A DNA stretch of 30,654 nucleotides, taken from positions 1 through 30,654 of the forward strand of contig DIHL01000043.1 of assembly GCA_002420145.1 (NCBI GenBank), in the 5' to 3' direction. The notes below the pieces were generated by a model that did no database searches, had not been told where the DNA came from, and saw nothing but the letters and a program-made list of their open reading frames with translations. Source of the stretch: Bacteroidetes bacterium UBA5697. Its GTDB lineage: Bacteria > Bacteroidota > Bacteroidia > B-17B0 > Aurantibacillaceae. Position numbers and translations under genes: made by a program. Each line of letters starts with the position of its first letter. Position 1 is the first letter of the stretch. Positions 22,688-30,591 of the stretch are shown in pieces.

Positions 22688-24265
22688 TTATAATGTATGT
22701 AAAATAGCTCTGTATAAACCTAAATCATCAAACGAATATGGTTTAGTAATTTGTTCGGCTTTTACTTTTGCTTTTAATAACGATTTTTCTGTTGCTTCTC
22801 CCATCGAAATTACTTTTTGATGAGGGTGAATTTTATTTTTTTCTAAATAAGACTCTGCATTACTAGGACTTGTAAATACTAAGATGTCTGTTGTTTCAGC
22901 TACTTCGTGTGGTACTTTTAAAGCTGCATAAATTGGTAAATCAATACAGTTTTGTTGTTTAGGAAATTGCCATTGAATAGTGCGCATACTTTCGCGAGCC
23001 ACTGGGAAAACTACTTTACCTAAACCAACTCGTGCCGAAAACTGTTTCCCTACTAATTTTGTATCCGTACTTTGTCCAATAAAATCAGCGCGCAAACCTA
23101 ATTCACGAATAGCTTGCGAGGTAGATTTACCTATGCATCCAATTTTAGTATTTCCAATATCTGGTTTTTGCATAAAGAAAAATTCAACAGCATGTTTGCT
23201 GCTAAAAAATAACCAATCGCTTTTAGGTAATTCCTTAATCGTTAGTTTCTTTAGATCAATTAAACTTTTGCATTCAACATTAAAGCCTAAATTAGTTAAC
23301 CATCTATTTAGGTGATTGCTTTCATGTGCTTCGCGAGAAATAAAAATTGATTTCGAACTAATACGTTGTAAATGTTCAACTATTTTTTCTGGTAAATCTT
23401 CAGTATTGGTGGTTTCATAATACAGTTGTTTTACTTGTGTATTCCATGCATCAGCTGCCGAAACCCAAACCTTAAATAATTTTCGGTCTTGGTCGTTCAT
23501 CTCTGTGTCACAAAAAACACCTAAGGGTAATTGGCAACCACCATCTAATAAATTTAATACACGTCGTTCGATGTTGATGTTAATCATCACATCATAATCA
23601 CACACGGCATCAAATACATCACTTAATTTATAATCGTCTTCGCGAATTTGCCAAGCTAATACGCCTTGTGCGGGTGCAGGAACAAATTCAGAAGTCTCTA
23701 ATTGCTCAACCGTAAAATCTGATAAATCTAATTCTAAACGTTCTAAACCAGCAGCTGCTAATATGATCGCATCATACTGGCCTTCTCTTAATTTATTAAT
23801 TCGTGTTGGAACATTACCACGTAAATCAGTAATCTCAACATCGGGTCTGAATGATAATAATTGTGATTTTCTTCTGGCAGAAGAAGTGCCCACTTTGGCC
23901 CCTTCTTTTAAATTAAATTTTTTGGTGGTGTCTTCTGCTTCATCGCGCATAATTAACCAATCAGCAGGGTTTTCGCGAGAGGAAACGCCTGCAATAATTA
24001 ATCCATCTGGATTTTCGGTTGGTAAATCTTTGTGCGAATGAACAGCAACATCAATGGTTTTATTTAATAAGGCTTCTTCTAATTCTTTAGTAAAAAAACC
24101 TTTTCCTTCTAATTTATCAAAACTAGTGTTCCATTGTTGAGAGGTATCACCTTTTGTTTCGATAATTTTTATCTCCACTTCGTGACCTTGTTTTTCTAAT
24201 AAATCTTTTGTGAAATTAGCTTGCCAAAGTGCTAAATCGCTACCGCGTGTGCCAATGATAATCAT
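22688..24265 (-). CDS. hemCD: Fused hydroxymethylbilane synthase / uroporphyrinogen-III synthase
   Basis: Residues 1-300 are porphobilinogen deaminase (HemC): IIGTRGSDLALWQA, VHSHKDLPTENPDGL (Asp80), SARRKSQLL, DLRGNVPTRINKLREGQYDAIILAAAGLERL and the dipyrromethane-cofactor cysteine Cys244 in LDGGCQLPLG. Residues about 304-525 match uroporphyrinogen-III synthase (HemD): SIFISREAHESNHLNRWL, WLFFSSKHAVEFFF, IGCIGKSTSQAIRELG, LVFTSPSNAESYLE and VISMGEATEKSLLKAKV. One protein thus makes hydroxymethylbilane and cyclises it to uroporphyrinogen III, which could channel the unstable linear tetrapyrrole. The reading frame is continuous with no frameshift, so this is a real fusion. It follows hemA by 87 bases and precedes the membrane-protein gene by one base. 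Confidence 0.95.
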   Translation of the reverse strand: MIIIGTRGSDLALWQANFTKDLLEKQGHEVEIKIIETKGDTSQQWNTSFDKLEGKGFFTKELEEALLNKTIDVAVHSHKDLPTENPDGLIIAGVSSRENPADWLIMRDEAEDTTKKFNLKEGAKVGTSSARRKSQLLSFRPDVEITDLRGNVPTRINKLREGQYDAIILAAAGLERLELDLSDFTVEQLETSEFVPAPAQGVLAWQIREDDYKLSDVFDAVCDYDVMININIERRVLNLLDGGCQLPLGVFCDTEMNDQDRKLFKVWVSAADAWNTQVKQLYYETTNTEDLPEKIVEHLQRISSKSIFISREAHESNHLNRWLTNLGFNVECKSLIDLKKLTIKELPKSDWLFFSSKHAVEFFFMQKPDIGNTKIGCIGKSTSQAIRELGLRADFIGQSTDTKLVGKQFSARVGLGKVVFPVARESMRTIQWQFPKQQNCIDLPIYAALKVPHEVAETTDILVFTSPSNAESYLEKNKIHPHQKVISMGEATEKSLLKAKVKAEQITKPYSFDDLGLYRAILHTL

Positions 24266-24312
24266 AGTATTGTAATAAAATTAGAGGCTACAAGATAAGT
24301 TATTTTTTTGTC

Positions 24313-24334
24313 AGTTCGAGCGGAGTCAAGAACT
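24313..24334. repeat. Diverged copy of the dispersed palindromic repeat between hemA and hemCD
   Basis: AGTTCGAGCGGAG followed by TCAAGAACT has the same plan as the element inside odhB (6993-7020): 5-bp arms, inner GA/TC pair, two-base bulge. The outer arms changed together (ACTTC...GAAGT to AGTTC...GAACT), which keeps the pairing. On the plus strand it runs into TTTTTTA. It lies in the 87-base hemA-hemCD spacer. Confidence 0.6.
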
Positions 24335-24352
24335 TTTTTACTTAGTAATAAA

Positions 24353-25582
24353 TTACAAATCTTCTTCTAAAAACACCTTCTTAGCTGTTTTAATTGCCAA
24401 AGCATTGTATTTCTTTTCCATGTAGCTCAATACCTTGTCAAGTACTTCTTTTCCTTGTGGATCAAGAGTATTCATTTCTTTAGCAAACACTTCGTTTAAG
24501 GCTGTTTCTTTAATGTATTTAATTTGTTTAGGAATTTCTCCAAAAGCTAATTCAATTCTACGTTCTTGAAACAATTGCTTAAACTCTTCAACTTTAGTAT
24601 TGATAATGGCTTTGCAAGCTTCAATTTCTCCTTCACGTTTCAACAAATTATCAGCAGCTTGTTTTTTTAAGGATTCAATATCAATGTAGTGAACATCGTT
24701 CGACTCAATGACTTTTGCATCAATATCTGCAGGTATAGCTAAATCAATAATTACTTTCTTAGAAGTATCGTTTCCTATTAATGATTTGTAAATATCATTC
24801 GTAACAACAGCCCCTTGAGCTCCAGTACACGAAATCAATACATCAAAACCTTCTTTAAAATCGCTAATATGTGATAACTCACGTGCTTTGCCATTTAACT
24901 CTTTTGCTAATTTTTCGGCATTTTCTAATGTTCTATTAAATACTGTAAAATTTGCATATTGATGCTTTTTTAAATACTTCGCCATGTTGGCGTTCGTTTC
25001 TCCAGCACCAACAAATATAATTCGAGCGTTATTTTTAATTCCTAAACTGCGTAATTGACGGTATGCTAAAGACACAATAGAAACTGGGTTTTTAGCAATA
25101 TCCGTATCAGTATAAACTTGTTTCGCGGTTTCAATGGTTTGCTTAATCGCTAAGCGAATGGTATCGCCTGTTAAACCTAACAAATTACAAAATTCATATG
25201 ATTTACGAACTTGAGTAATGATTTCTCTTTCCCCAACGACTAAAGAGTCTAAGGAAGCAGAGACTTCAAATAAATGAGTTAAAGCGTTTTCTCCCTCGTA
25301 AGTAACGGTTTTATCTATTAAATCGGTTAAATCTTCTTTCGTTAAACGAGAGTTAACAGAATAAAATAAATCAGATAAAAAGTCAGGAGCGATTTCACGT
25401 TCGGTGTTGACAACAAACTCAACGCGATTACATGTACTTAAAAACATTAACTCTTTTAAATCCATTCTGATTTTTAAACCACCTAAATAATCTTGTTGGT
25501 GATTTTCATCTAAATGTAATTTCCCAATCAACTCTAAAGGAGCTGATTTATGTGTTAATGAAATTATCTTAAAAGCGTTCAT
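24353..25582 (-). CDS. hemA: Glutamyl-tRNA reductase
   Basis: The 409-residue enzyme reduces glutamyl-tRNA to glutamate-1-semialdehyde, the first step of the C5 route to haem. The nucleophilic Cys51 lies in FLSTCNRVEF, and the substrate-recognition pocket includes VVGEREIITQVRKSYEFC. The NADPH-binding domain shows RIIFVGAGETNANMAKYL, NRTLENAEKLAKEL and ISCTGAQGAVV. The C-terminal dimerisation helices end the protein. It is the first gene of the hemA-hemCD-membrane protein-hemB cluster and is divergent from acs across 154 bases. Position as the committed first enzyme makes it the likely control point of the operon. Confidence 0.97.
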   Translation of the reverse strand: MNAFKIISLTHKSAPLELIGKLHLDENHQQDYLGGLKIRMDLKELMFLSTCNRVEFVVNTEREIAPDFLSDLFYSVNSRLTKEDLTDLIDKTVTYEGENALTHLFEVSASLDSLVVGEREIITQVRKSYEFCNLLGLTGDTIRLAIKQTIETAKQVYTDTDIAKNPVSIVSLAYRQLRSLGIKNNARIIFVGAGETNANMAKYLKKHQYANFTVFNRTLENAEKLAKELNGKARELSHISDFKEGFDVLISCTGAQGAVVTNDIYKSLIGNDTSKKVIIDLAIPADIDAKVIESNDVHYIDIESLKKQAADNLLKREGEIEACKAIINTKVEEFKQLFQERRIELAFGEIPKQIKYIKETALNEVFAKEMNTLDPQGKEVLDKVLSYMEKKYNALAIKTAKKVFLEEDL

Positions 25583-25597
25583 AAATTCCGTACGTAA

Positions 25598-25641
25598 AGT
25601 TCGTGAACTCTTGTCTTTCCTATGTCATCGTATTGTCATAG
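25598..25641 (-). promoter_or_regulatory. Candidate operator sites in the hemA leader
   Basis: AGTTCGTGAACT (25598-25609) is an inverted repeat with 5-bp arms, 15 bases upstream of the hemA ATG. CTATG (25620-25624) and CATAG (25637-25641) form a second inverted repeat, which also contains two direct TGTCAT copies 11 bp apart (25623 and 25634). The positions suit a regulator of the first haem enzyme, but no known consensus is matched. Confidence 0.25.
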
Positions 25642-25736
25642 AGTGGAATTTAAACTAATTCTAAATAAGAAATTAACCCATTTAGGCTTGTATTTAGTTA
25701 ATCTTTTATGTTACTTAGGGTATAAAATCTCATGTC

Positions 25737-27635
25737 ATGCAAATCACAAGCCTTGAACAGTACCACAGTGAGTACAAAACATCAGTAGAAAACCCAGAGC
25801 TTTTTTGGGAAAATATAGCCAACGAATTTACTTGGAAACAAAAATGGACCAAAACTTTAGAGTGGAATTTTGATAGTCCAGATGTAAAATGGTTTATTAA
25901 TGGAAAGTTTAATATTACCGAAAACGCTATAGATAGACATCTTTCAACAAAAGCAAACCAAACCGCTTTTATCTGGGAACCCAATGCTATTGATGGAACC
26001 CATCGTGTCATTACGTATCAAAATTTACATGATGAAGTTTGCAAAGTAGCTAATACTTTAAAATCATTAGGAGTAAAAAAAGGAGATAGGGTTTGTATTT
26101 ACATGCCAATGATACCAGAAACCGTTTTTGCGATGTTAGCTTGTGCACGCATTGGAGCTGTGCATTCGGTAGTGTTTGCTGGCTTTTCGTCATCTGCCCT
26201 GGCAGGTCGTATACAAGATAGTGATTGTAAAGTAGTATTAACAACCGATGGTGCCTATCGTGGCGTGAAAGATATTCCCATTAAAGCAGTAGTTGACGAA
26301 GCCTTAGAAACTTGTCCTTGTGTAGAAAAAGTATTGGTTTATAAACATACAGGTACTGCCATTAACCAAACAGAAAGAGATGTTATTTGGCAAGAGGTAG
26401 TTCCTAACGCTTCAAGTACTTGTGCTGTCGAATTAATGGATGCAGAAGACACGCTCTTTATTTTATACACTTCTGGTTCTACAGGCAAACCTAAAGGAGT
26501 GGTGCATACGTGTGGTGGTTATATGGTGTATACATGTTACACATTTCAAAATGTGTTTCAAATGGATTTGAATGCAGGATCAAAAGATTTGTTTTGGTGC
26601 ACAGCTGATGTGGGTTGGATTACAGGACATTCTTATATTGCTTACGGACCATTATTAGCAGGAGCAAGTTCTGTGATTTTTGAAGGGGTGCCTACATTCC
26701 CAGATGCTGGGCGTTTTTGGCAAGTGATTGATAAATATAAAGTCACACATTTTTATACAGCACCAACAGCCATTAGAGCTTTAGAGGCGGCTGGATTAGA
26801 TTTTGTAAAACCATACAAATTAGATTCGCTAAAAGTGTTGGGAAGTGTTGGAGAGCCAATTAACGAAGAGGCTTGGAATTGGTACAATAAAAACATTGGA
26901 AAAGAAAAATGTCCTGTAGTAGATACTTGGTGGCAAACCGAAACGGGCGGCATTTTAATTTCGTCTTTAGCGGGAGTTACTCCTTCTAAGCCTAGTTTTG
27001 CAACTTTGCCAATGCCAGGGATTCAACCACTGTTAGTAGATGAAAAAGGCAATGAGATTTTAGGAAATAGTGTGGAAGGAAACTTATGTATTAAATTCCC
27101 TTGGCCATCGATGATTCGAACAACATATGGAGATCACGATCGTTGTAAGAAAGAATATTTTTCGACTTATCTAGGATTGTATTTTACAGGAGATGGTTGC
27201 CGTAGAGATGAAAATGGATTTTATAGAATAACGGGTAGAGTAGATGATGTGATGAATATTTCTGGTCACCGTATTGGAACAGCAGAAGTGGAAAGCGCTA
27301 TTAACATGCATGCTGATGTAGTTGAAAGTGCTGTTGTTGGTTACCCTCATGATATTAAAGGGCAAGGGATTTATGCGTATGTGATTGTGCCATCAACTAA
27401 TAAAAATCATGATAATTTGCGTAAGGAAATTATAGCAGAGGTCAATAAAATTATTGGCCCAATTGCTAAGCCAGATAAAATTCAAATCGTTAGTGGTTTA
27501 CCTAAAACACGTAGCGGAAAAATTATGCGTCGTATTTTACGTAAGGTTGCCGAAGGTGATGTTAGTAATTTAGGAGATACTTCTACTTTACTGGATCCGG
27601 CAGTTGTTGATGAGATTGTGAAAGGAAAATTGTAA
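25737..27635 (+). CDS. acs: Acetyl-CoA synthetase (AMP-forming)
   Basis: The 632-residue enzyme activates acetate to acetyl-CoA through an acetyl-adenylate. The adenylate-forming motifs are YTSGSTGKPKGVVHTCGGYM, ADVGWITGHSYIAYGPL, DTWWQTETGG and TGDGCRRDENGFYRITGRVDDV. Lys595 in PKTRSGKIMRRILRK is the conserved lysine of the adenylation step that acetylation usually controls. The N-terminal ACAS_N segment (YKTSVENPELFWENIA...TKTLEWN) fits Acs rather than other ligases. Size is normal, slightly short. It is divergent from hemA; TTG at 25688 with a poor TACTTAG at 25712 is a possible promoter. A strong bidirectional terminator follows. Confidence 0.97.
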   Translation: MQITSLEQYHSEYKTSVENPELFWENIANEFTWKQKWTKTLEWNFDSPDVKWFINGKFNITENAIDRHLSTKANQTAFIWEPNAIDGTHRVITYQNLHDEVCKVANTLKSLGVKKGDRVCIYMPMIPETVFAMLACARIGAVHSVVFAGFSSSALAGRIQDSDCKVVLTTDGAYRGVKDIPIKAVVDEALETCPCVEKVLVYKHTGTAINQTERDVIWQEVVPNASSTCAVELMDAEDTLFILYTSGSTGKPKGVVHTCGGYMVYTCYTFQNVFQMDLNAGSKDLFWCTADVGWITGHSYIAYGPLLAGASSVIFEGVPTFPDAGRFWQVIDKYKVTHFYTAPTAIRALEAAGLDFVKPYKLDSLKVLGSVGEPINEEAWNWYNKNIGKEKCPVVDTWWQTETGGILISSLAGVTPSKPSFATLPMPGIQPLLVDEKGNEILGNSVEGNLCIKFPWPSMIRTTYGDHDRCKKEYFSTYLGLYFTGDGCRRDENGFYRITGRVDDVMNISGHRIGTAEVESAINMHADVVESAVVGYPHDIKGQGIYAYVIVPSTNKNHDNLRKEIIAEVNKIIGPIAKPDKIQIVSGLPKTRSGKIMRRILRKVAEGDVSNLGDTSTLLDPAVVDEIVKGKL

Positions 27636-27675
27636 AACAAAAAACCCCGAAGTTTTCTTCGGGGTTTTTTGTTTT
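27634..27675. terminator. Strong bidirectional terminator between acs and the acyl-CoA dehydrogenase gene
   Basis: A perfect 19-bp stem (AAAACAAAAAACCCCGAAG with its complement) closes a TTTT loop. The A-rich and T-rich flanks give a T-run on both strands, so it can end both convergent transcripts (stops at 27635 and 27691). Confidence 0.95.
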
Positions 27676-27690
27676 CTTATGTTTTAATAA

Positions 27691-28869
27691 TTATGAAAAA
27701 GCATTAAATCCAGTCACATCCATACCTGTAATTAATAAATGGATATCGTGAGTTCCTTCGTAAGTAATTACTGATTCTAAGTTCATCATATGGCGCATAA
27801 TTGGGTACTCTCCAGTAATACCCATGCCACCATGTATTTGACGAGCCTCACGAGCAATTTGTAAAGCCATATTTACATTGTTACGCTTAGCCATACTAAT
27901 TTGAGCAGGAGTTGCACGGTTCTCATTTTTTAACTGACCTAAACGGAACGTTAATAATTGAGCCTTTGTAATTTCTGTAATCATCTCCGCTAATTTCTTT
28001 TGTGTTAATTGGAAAGCGCCAATTGGTTTACCAAATTGAATACGCTCTTTACTATAACGTAAAGCGCTATCATAACAATCCATAGCAGCACCAATTACAC
28101 CCCAAGCAATACCAAAACGTGCAGAGTTTAAGCAACCTAAAGGTCCTTTTAATCCTTTTACGTTTGGTAATAAATTTTCTTTAGGAACTTTTACGTTATC
28201 AAATACTAACTCACCTGTAGCACTTGCGCGTAAACTCCATTTACCATGAGTTTCAGGAGTTGTAAATCCTGGATCTCCTCTTTCAACAATAAGCCCTCTA
28301 ATTTCACCCGCTTCATCTTTTGCCCAAACAATAGCAATATCAGCAAATGGAGAATTACTAATCCACATTTTAGCACCATTTAATAAATAATGGTCGCCTT
28401 TATCTTTAAAGTTAGTTAACATACCATTTGGGTTACTTCCATGATCTGGTTCTGTTAAACCAAAGCATCCCATCATGTCGCCTGCTGCTAATTTTGGTAA
28501 ATATTTTTTCTTTTGCTCTTCGCTACCGTATGCATAAATTGGATACATTACTAATGAACTTTGAACTGATGCGGTAGAACGTAAACCGCTATCGCCACGC
28601 TCTAATTCTTGCATAATTAAGCCATAAGATATTTGATCTAGGCCAGGTCCACCATATTCTGTTGGAATATATGGTCCAAAAGCACCAATCTCTGCTAATC
28701 CTTTAATCCATTGTTTAGGAAACGTTGTTGTTTGACAAGCTTCTTCCACGATTGGAGTTACTTCTTTTTTTACCCATGCGCGGGCAGTATCACGAATTAA
28801 TTTATGTTCATCACTTAATAATTCGTCCATTAAATAATAATCGTGTGCTTGAAAGTTATCTGTAGCCAT
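27691..28869 (-). CDS. Acyl-CoA dehydrogenase, glutaryl-CoA dehydrogenase-like
   Basis: The chosen ATG at 28869 (MATDNFQAHDYYLMDELLS) gives 392 residues, the normal family length. An upstream start at 28974 would lie inside the preceding gene's terminator and is rejected. FAD and substrate motifs are GLRSTASVQSSLVMYPI, MMGCFGLTEPDHGSNP, GAKMWISNSPFADIAIVWAKD, RIQFGKPIGAFQLTQKKLAEM and RQIHGGMGITGEYP. The catalytic Glu371 is in VITYEGTHDIH. The LRSTxSVQSSLVM pattern and SARFGIAWG match glutaryl-CoA dehydrogenase-type proteins, which act in lysine and tryptophan breakdown, though Bacteroidota members may use other acyl-CoAs. It is a single-gene unit flanked by terminators. Confidence 0.92.
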   Translation of the reverse strand: MATDNFQAHDYYLMDELLSDEHKLIRDTARAWVKKEVTPIVEEACQTTTFPKQWIKGLAEIGAFGPYIPTEYGGPGLDQISYGLIMQELERGDSGLRSTASVQSSLVMYPIYAYGSEEQKKKYLPKLAAGDMMGCFGLTEPDHGSNPNGMLTNFKDKGDHYLLNGAKMWISNSPFADIAIVWAKDEAGEIRGLIVERGDPGFTTPETHGKWSLRASATGELVFDNVKVPKENLLPNVKGLKGPLGCLNSARFGIAWGVIGAAMDCYDSALRYSKERIQFGKPIGAFQLTQKKLAEMITEITKAQLLTFRLGQLKNENRATPAQISMAKRNNVNMALQIAREARQIHGGMGITGEYPIMRHMMNLESVITYEGTHDIHLLITGMDVTGFNAFS

Positions 28870-28962
28870 TTTAAATTTTTTTAAGGTGTGTAATATTACA
28901 AAAATCCTATTGAACCCACAAAAGAAAAGGCGTTGTTTATCGGGTTCTTGTCTAAAAACAAA

Positions 28963-28989
28963 AAAGCCCCACAAATGTTGTAGGGCTTT
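28963..28989 (-). terminator. Rho-independent terminator after the His/Cys-rich peptide gene
   Basis: AAAGCCC pairs with GGGCTTT; a C-A mismatch and ACAA/TTGT extend the stem around an ATG loop. On the minus strand six T follow. It lies 19 bases past the stop at 29008. Confidence 0.85.
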
Positions 28990-29007
28990 AAAATATATCT
29001 AATTTTA

Positions 29008-29349
29008 TTAGTGATGTGCGTGTTCTTCAGCCTTTACTGGAGTAGCAACGTGTGCTGTATCAGCTTTTACTGTAGTGTCAGCAACAGCAGTATGTTCTTC
29101 AACAACAGCATCGTGAGCCTCTTCAGCATGTTCTGTTCCGTGTGCTGCTGTAGCCCCATGTTCACCATGTTTTGATTCACAAGAAGCTTCACATTTTTCT
29201 TCATCTTCACAACAGCCATGTTTTTTATCACATGTGCTAACTGCTAATAAAATAATTAAGATTGTAACTAATCCTAAAATTAATGGTGTACGAAATGCAA
29301 CTGGTTTTGCTTCGTTAGAATGATTGTCGTGATCGTGATGAGAACTCAT
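29008..29349 (-). CDS. Small His/Cys-rich single-span membrane protein
   Basis: The 113-residue protein starts with a His-rich cytoplasmic tail (MSSHHDHDNHSNE), has one membrane helix (about 21-38) and then a Cys cluster (CDKKHGCCEDEEKCEASC, 40-57: five Cys) and a long Ala/Glu/His/Thr tail ending in EEHAHH. It carries about 15 histidines and five cysteines, so it probably binds transition metals, with the Cys-rich part outside the cytoplasm. I do not recognise a family. Composition is biased and low in complexity, but start, stop and terminator are clean, and the frame is not explained by another gene. It is flanked by an unrelated T9SS gene and an acyl-CoA dehydrogenase gene. Confidence 0.8.
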   Translation of the reverse strand: MSSHHDHDNHSNEAKPVAFRTPLILGLVTILIILLAVSTCDKKHGCCEDEEKCEASCESKHGEHGATAAHGTEHAEEAHDAVVEEHTAVADTTVKADTAHVATPVKAEEHAHH

Positions 29350-29386
29350 AATAATGTTTTTATTGGTTATTTATATTTTTGGCCTG

Positions 29387-29402
29387 CCTGTCGGCAGACA
29401 GG
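29387..29402. repeat. Short palindromic element CCTGTC-GGCA-GACAGG
   Basis: CCTGTC and GACAGG form a 6-bp stem around a GGCA loop, within the GC-rich patch GGCCTGCCTGTCGGCAGAC that stands out from AT-rich surroundings. It lies between the T9SS gene stop (29435) and the His/Cys-rich gene start (29349). It resembles CCTGCC...GGCAGG-type dispersed repeats of Bacteroidota, and could be a mobile-repeat remnant or a weak terminator. Confidence 0.5.
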
Positions 29403-29434
29403 GTAAAAATAATTGAATTATTTATTAATCAAAA

Positions 29435-30547
29435 CTATTGTATCGAAAATTTTATGGATTGTTTACCTTCTAAATTTGACAAATTCAAAATATAAAGACC
29501 TTTTGCTAATAAATTAAGGTCTAGTGTATGCTTATTTGTGATTTCTGTATTATGCATTAACTCTTTATAAAGTACGATTTTGCCCTGTAAATCCATTATT
29601 TCCGCTTTAATAGTACCATTATCTTTGTTTGTTATGACAGTTATTTGATTGGTTGTGGGATTTGGAAAAACGGAGATGGCTAAGTTTTTTGTTTCTTCTT
29701 TTACCCCAACCAAATTGATGTAGTTATCTCTATATCTTGCTTGATTAGGATTAAAAGTAGTTCCAGTTAATGTTCCAGAAACTTCAAAATACGGAATGTG
29801 TTCTCCTGTAGTTAACCATTGATAACTTCTCACATAATTTGGGAAACCAAAAGCAAAAGGCTGAATGCCAATAATAGGAAGATTTATTGTTCCTTTAAGT
29901 GTATCAATAGAATATTGAGTCGTTACAACTCTTAAACAACTAACGGTGCCATGAGGAGTGGCAATTGTTCCCCAACCATCAACTTCGGTAATGCGGTGAC
30001 CTTGTTTGATGTATTGAAAAGGAATTAAAGTATTTGAAACGGTTGAAAATCGAAATGTACTAGAATCTCTATCTGTATAATTTAAAGGGAAAAAGTATAA
30101 TTCATCCTCATTGGTATAGAAATTAGGAAGCGGAATTCCATTCATTTTTAAACCTAATCCTTCTGTTATAAATTTTGTAGAAGATTTGCTGTAAAAACTG
30201 TATACATCTGTTATGCTAATAGATGGAATACCTGTAATAGGGATGTTTGGAATTGGAACGGTATCCAATGTTTTTTCGCCATAAGCTGTAAAACCAAAAA
30301 CAACGGAATACGGAGTGTTAGGCCCTGCAACAAAATCTCTTCGGCCTTGAGATGTAGGGCGTAAGGTATCGAAATTCCATGTATAGTTTGCGCCAGTTGT
30401 CGTATAATCTCCAACAGAACTTAAACGTGCATTACTGTATCTAATGGTATCTCCACTAATAGGCATATCAGAAACGCTAATACTAATTTGTGATAATAAT
30501 GAAAGGGCGAAAAAATTAATAAATAGAATGAGTAAATTTTTTTTCAT
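29435..30547 (-). CDS. Secreted protein with T9SS type A sorting domain
   Basis: The chosen ATG at 30547 (MKKNLLILFINFFALSLLSQ, a clean signal peptide) gives 370 residues. A TTG at 30598 would overlap the upstream gene and put charged residues before the signal. The central part is beta-rich with no catalytic motif that I recognise (SYNARLSSVGDYTTTGANYTW-like, then FRFSTVSNTLIPFQYIKQGHRITEVDGWGT). The last 75 residues are a sorting domain (LAISVFPNPTTNQITVI to AKGLYILNLSNLEGKQSIKFSIQ). It should be exported by the type IX system. The function is unknown; some Bacteroidota proteins of this layout are annotated only as T9SS proteins. It follows the Gly-rich gene by 44 bases. Confidence 0.87.
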   Translation of the reverse strand: MKKNLLILFINFFALSLLSQISISVSDMPISGDTIRYSNARLSSVGDYTTTGANYTWNFDTLRPTSQGRRDFVAGPNTPYSVVFGFTAYGEKTLDTVPIPNIPITGIPSISITDVYSFYSKSSTKFITEGLGLKMNGIPLPNFYTNEDELYFFPLNYTDRDSSTFRFSTVSNTLIPFQYIKQGHRITEVDGWGTIATPHGTVSCLRVVTTQYSIDTLKGTINLPIIGIQPFAFGFPNYVRSYQWLTTGEHIPYFEVSGTLTGTTFNPNQARYRDNYINLVGVKEETKNLAISVFPNPTTNQITVITNKDNGTIKAEIMDLQGKIVLYKELMHNTEITNKHTLDLNLLAKGLYILNLSNLEGKQSIKFSIQ

Positions 30548-30560
30548 AGGAGTAGTAATT

Positions 30561-30586
30561 AATTTGTAAGTATAAATATACAAATT
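30561..30586. repeat. 8-bp inverted repeat upstream of the T9SS gene
   Basis: AATTTGTA (30561-30568) and TACAAATT (30579-30586) are perfect inverted arms with a 10-base spacer. They lie between the end of the Gly-rich gene and the T9SS gene ATG at 30547. It could be a weak terminator of the former or an operator for the latter; TTTG within it resembles a -33 element. Confidence 0.4.
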
Positions 30587-30591
30587 TTTTA

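Noticed and set aside
28870..28974. N-terminal extension of the acyl-CoA dehydrogenase from a start at 28974
   Set aside because: The extra 35 residues have no family counterpart and the start would lie within the terminator of the preceding gene. The ATG at 28869 gives the normal length.
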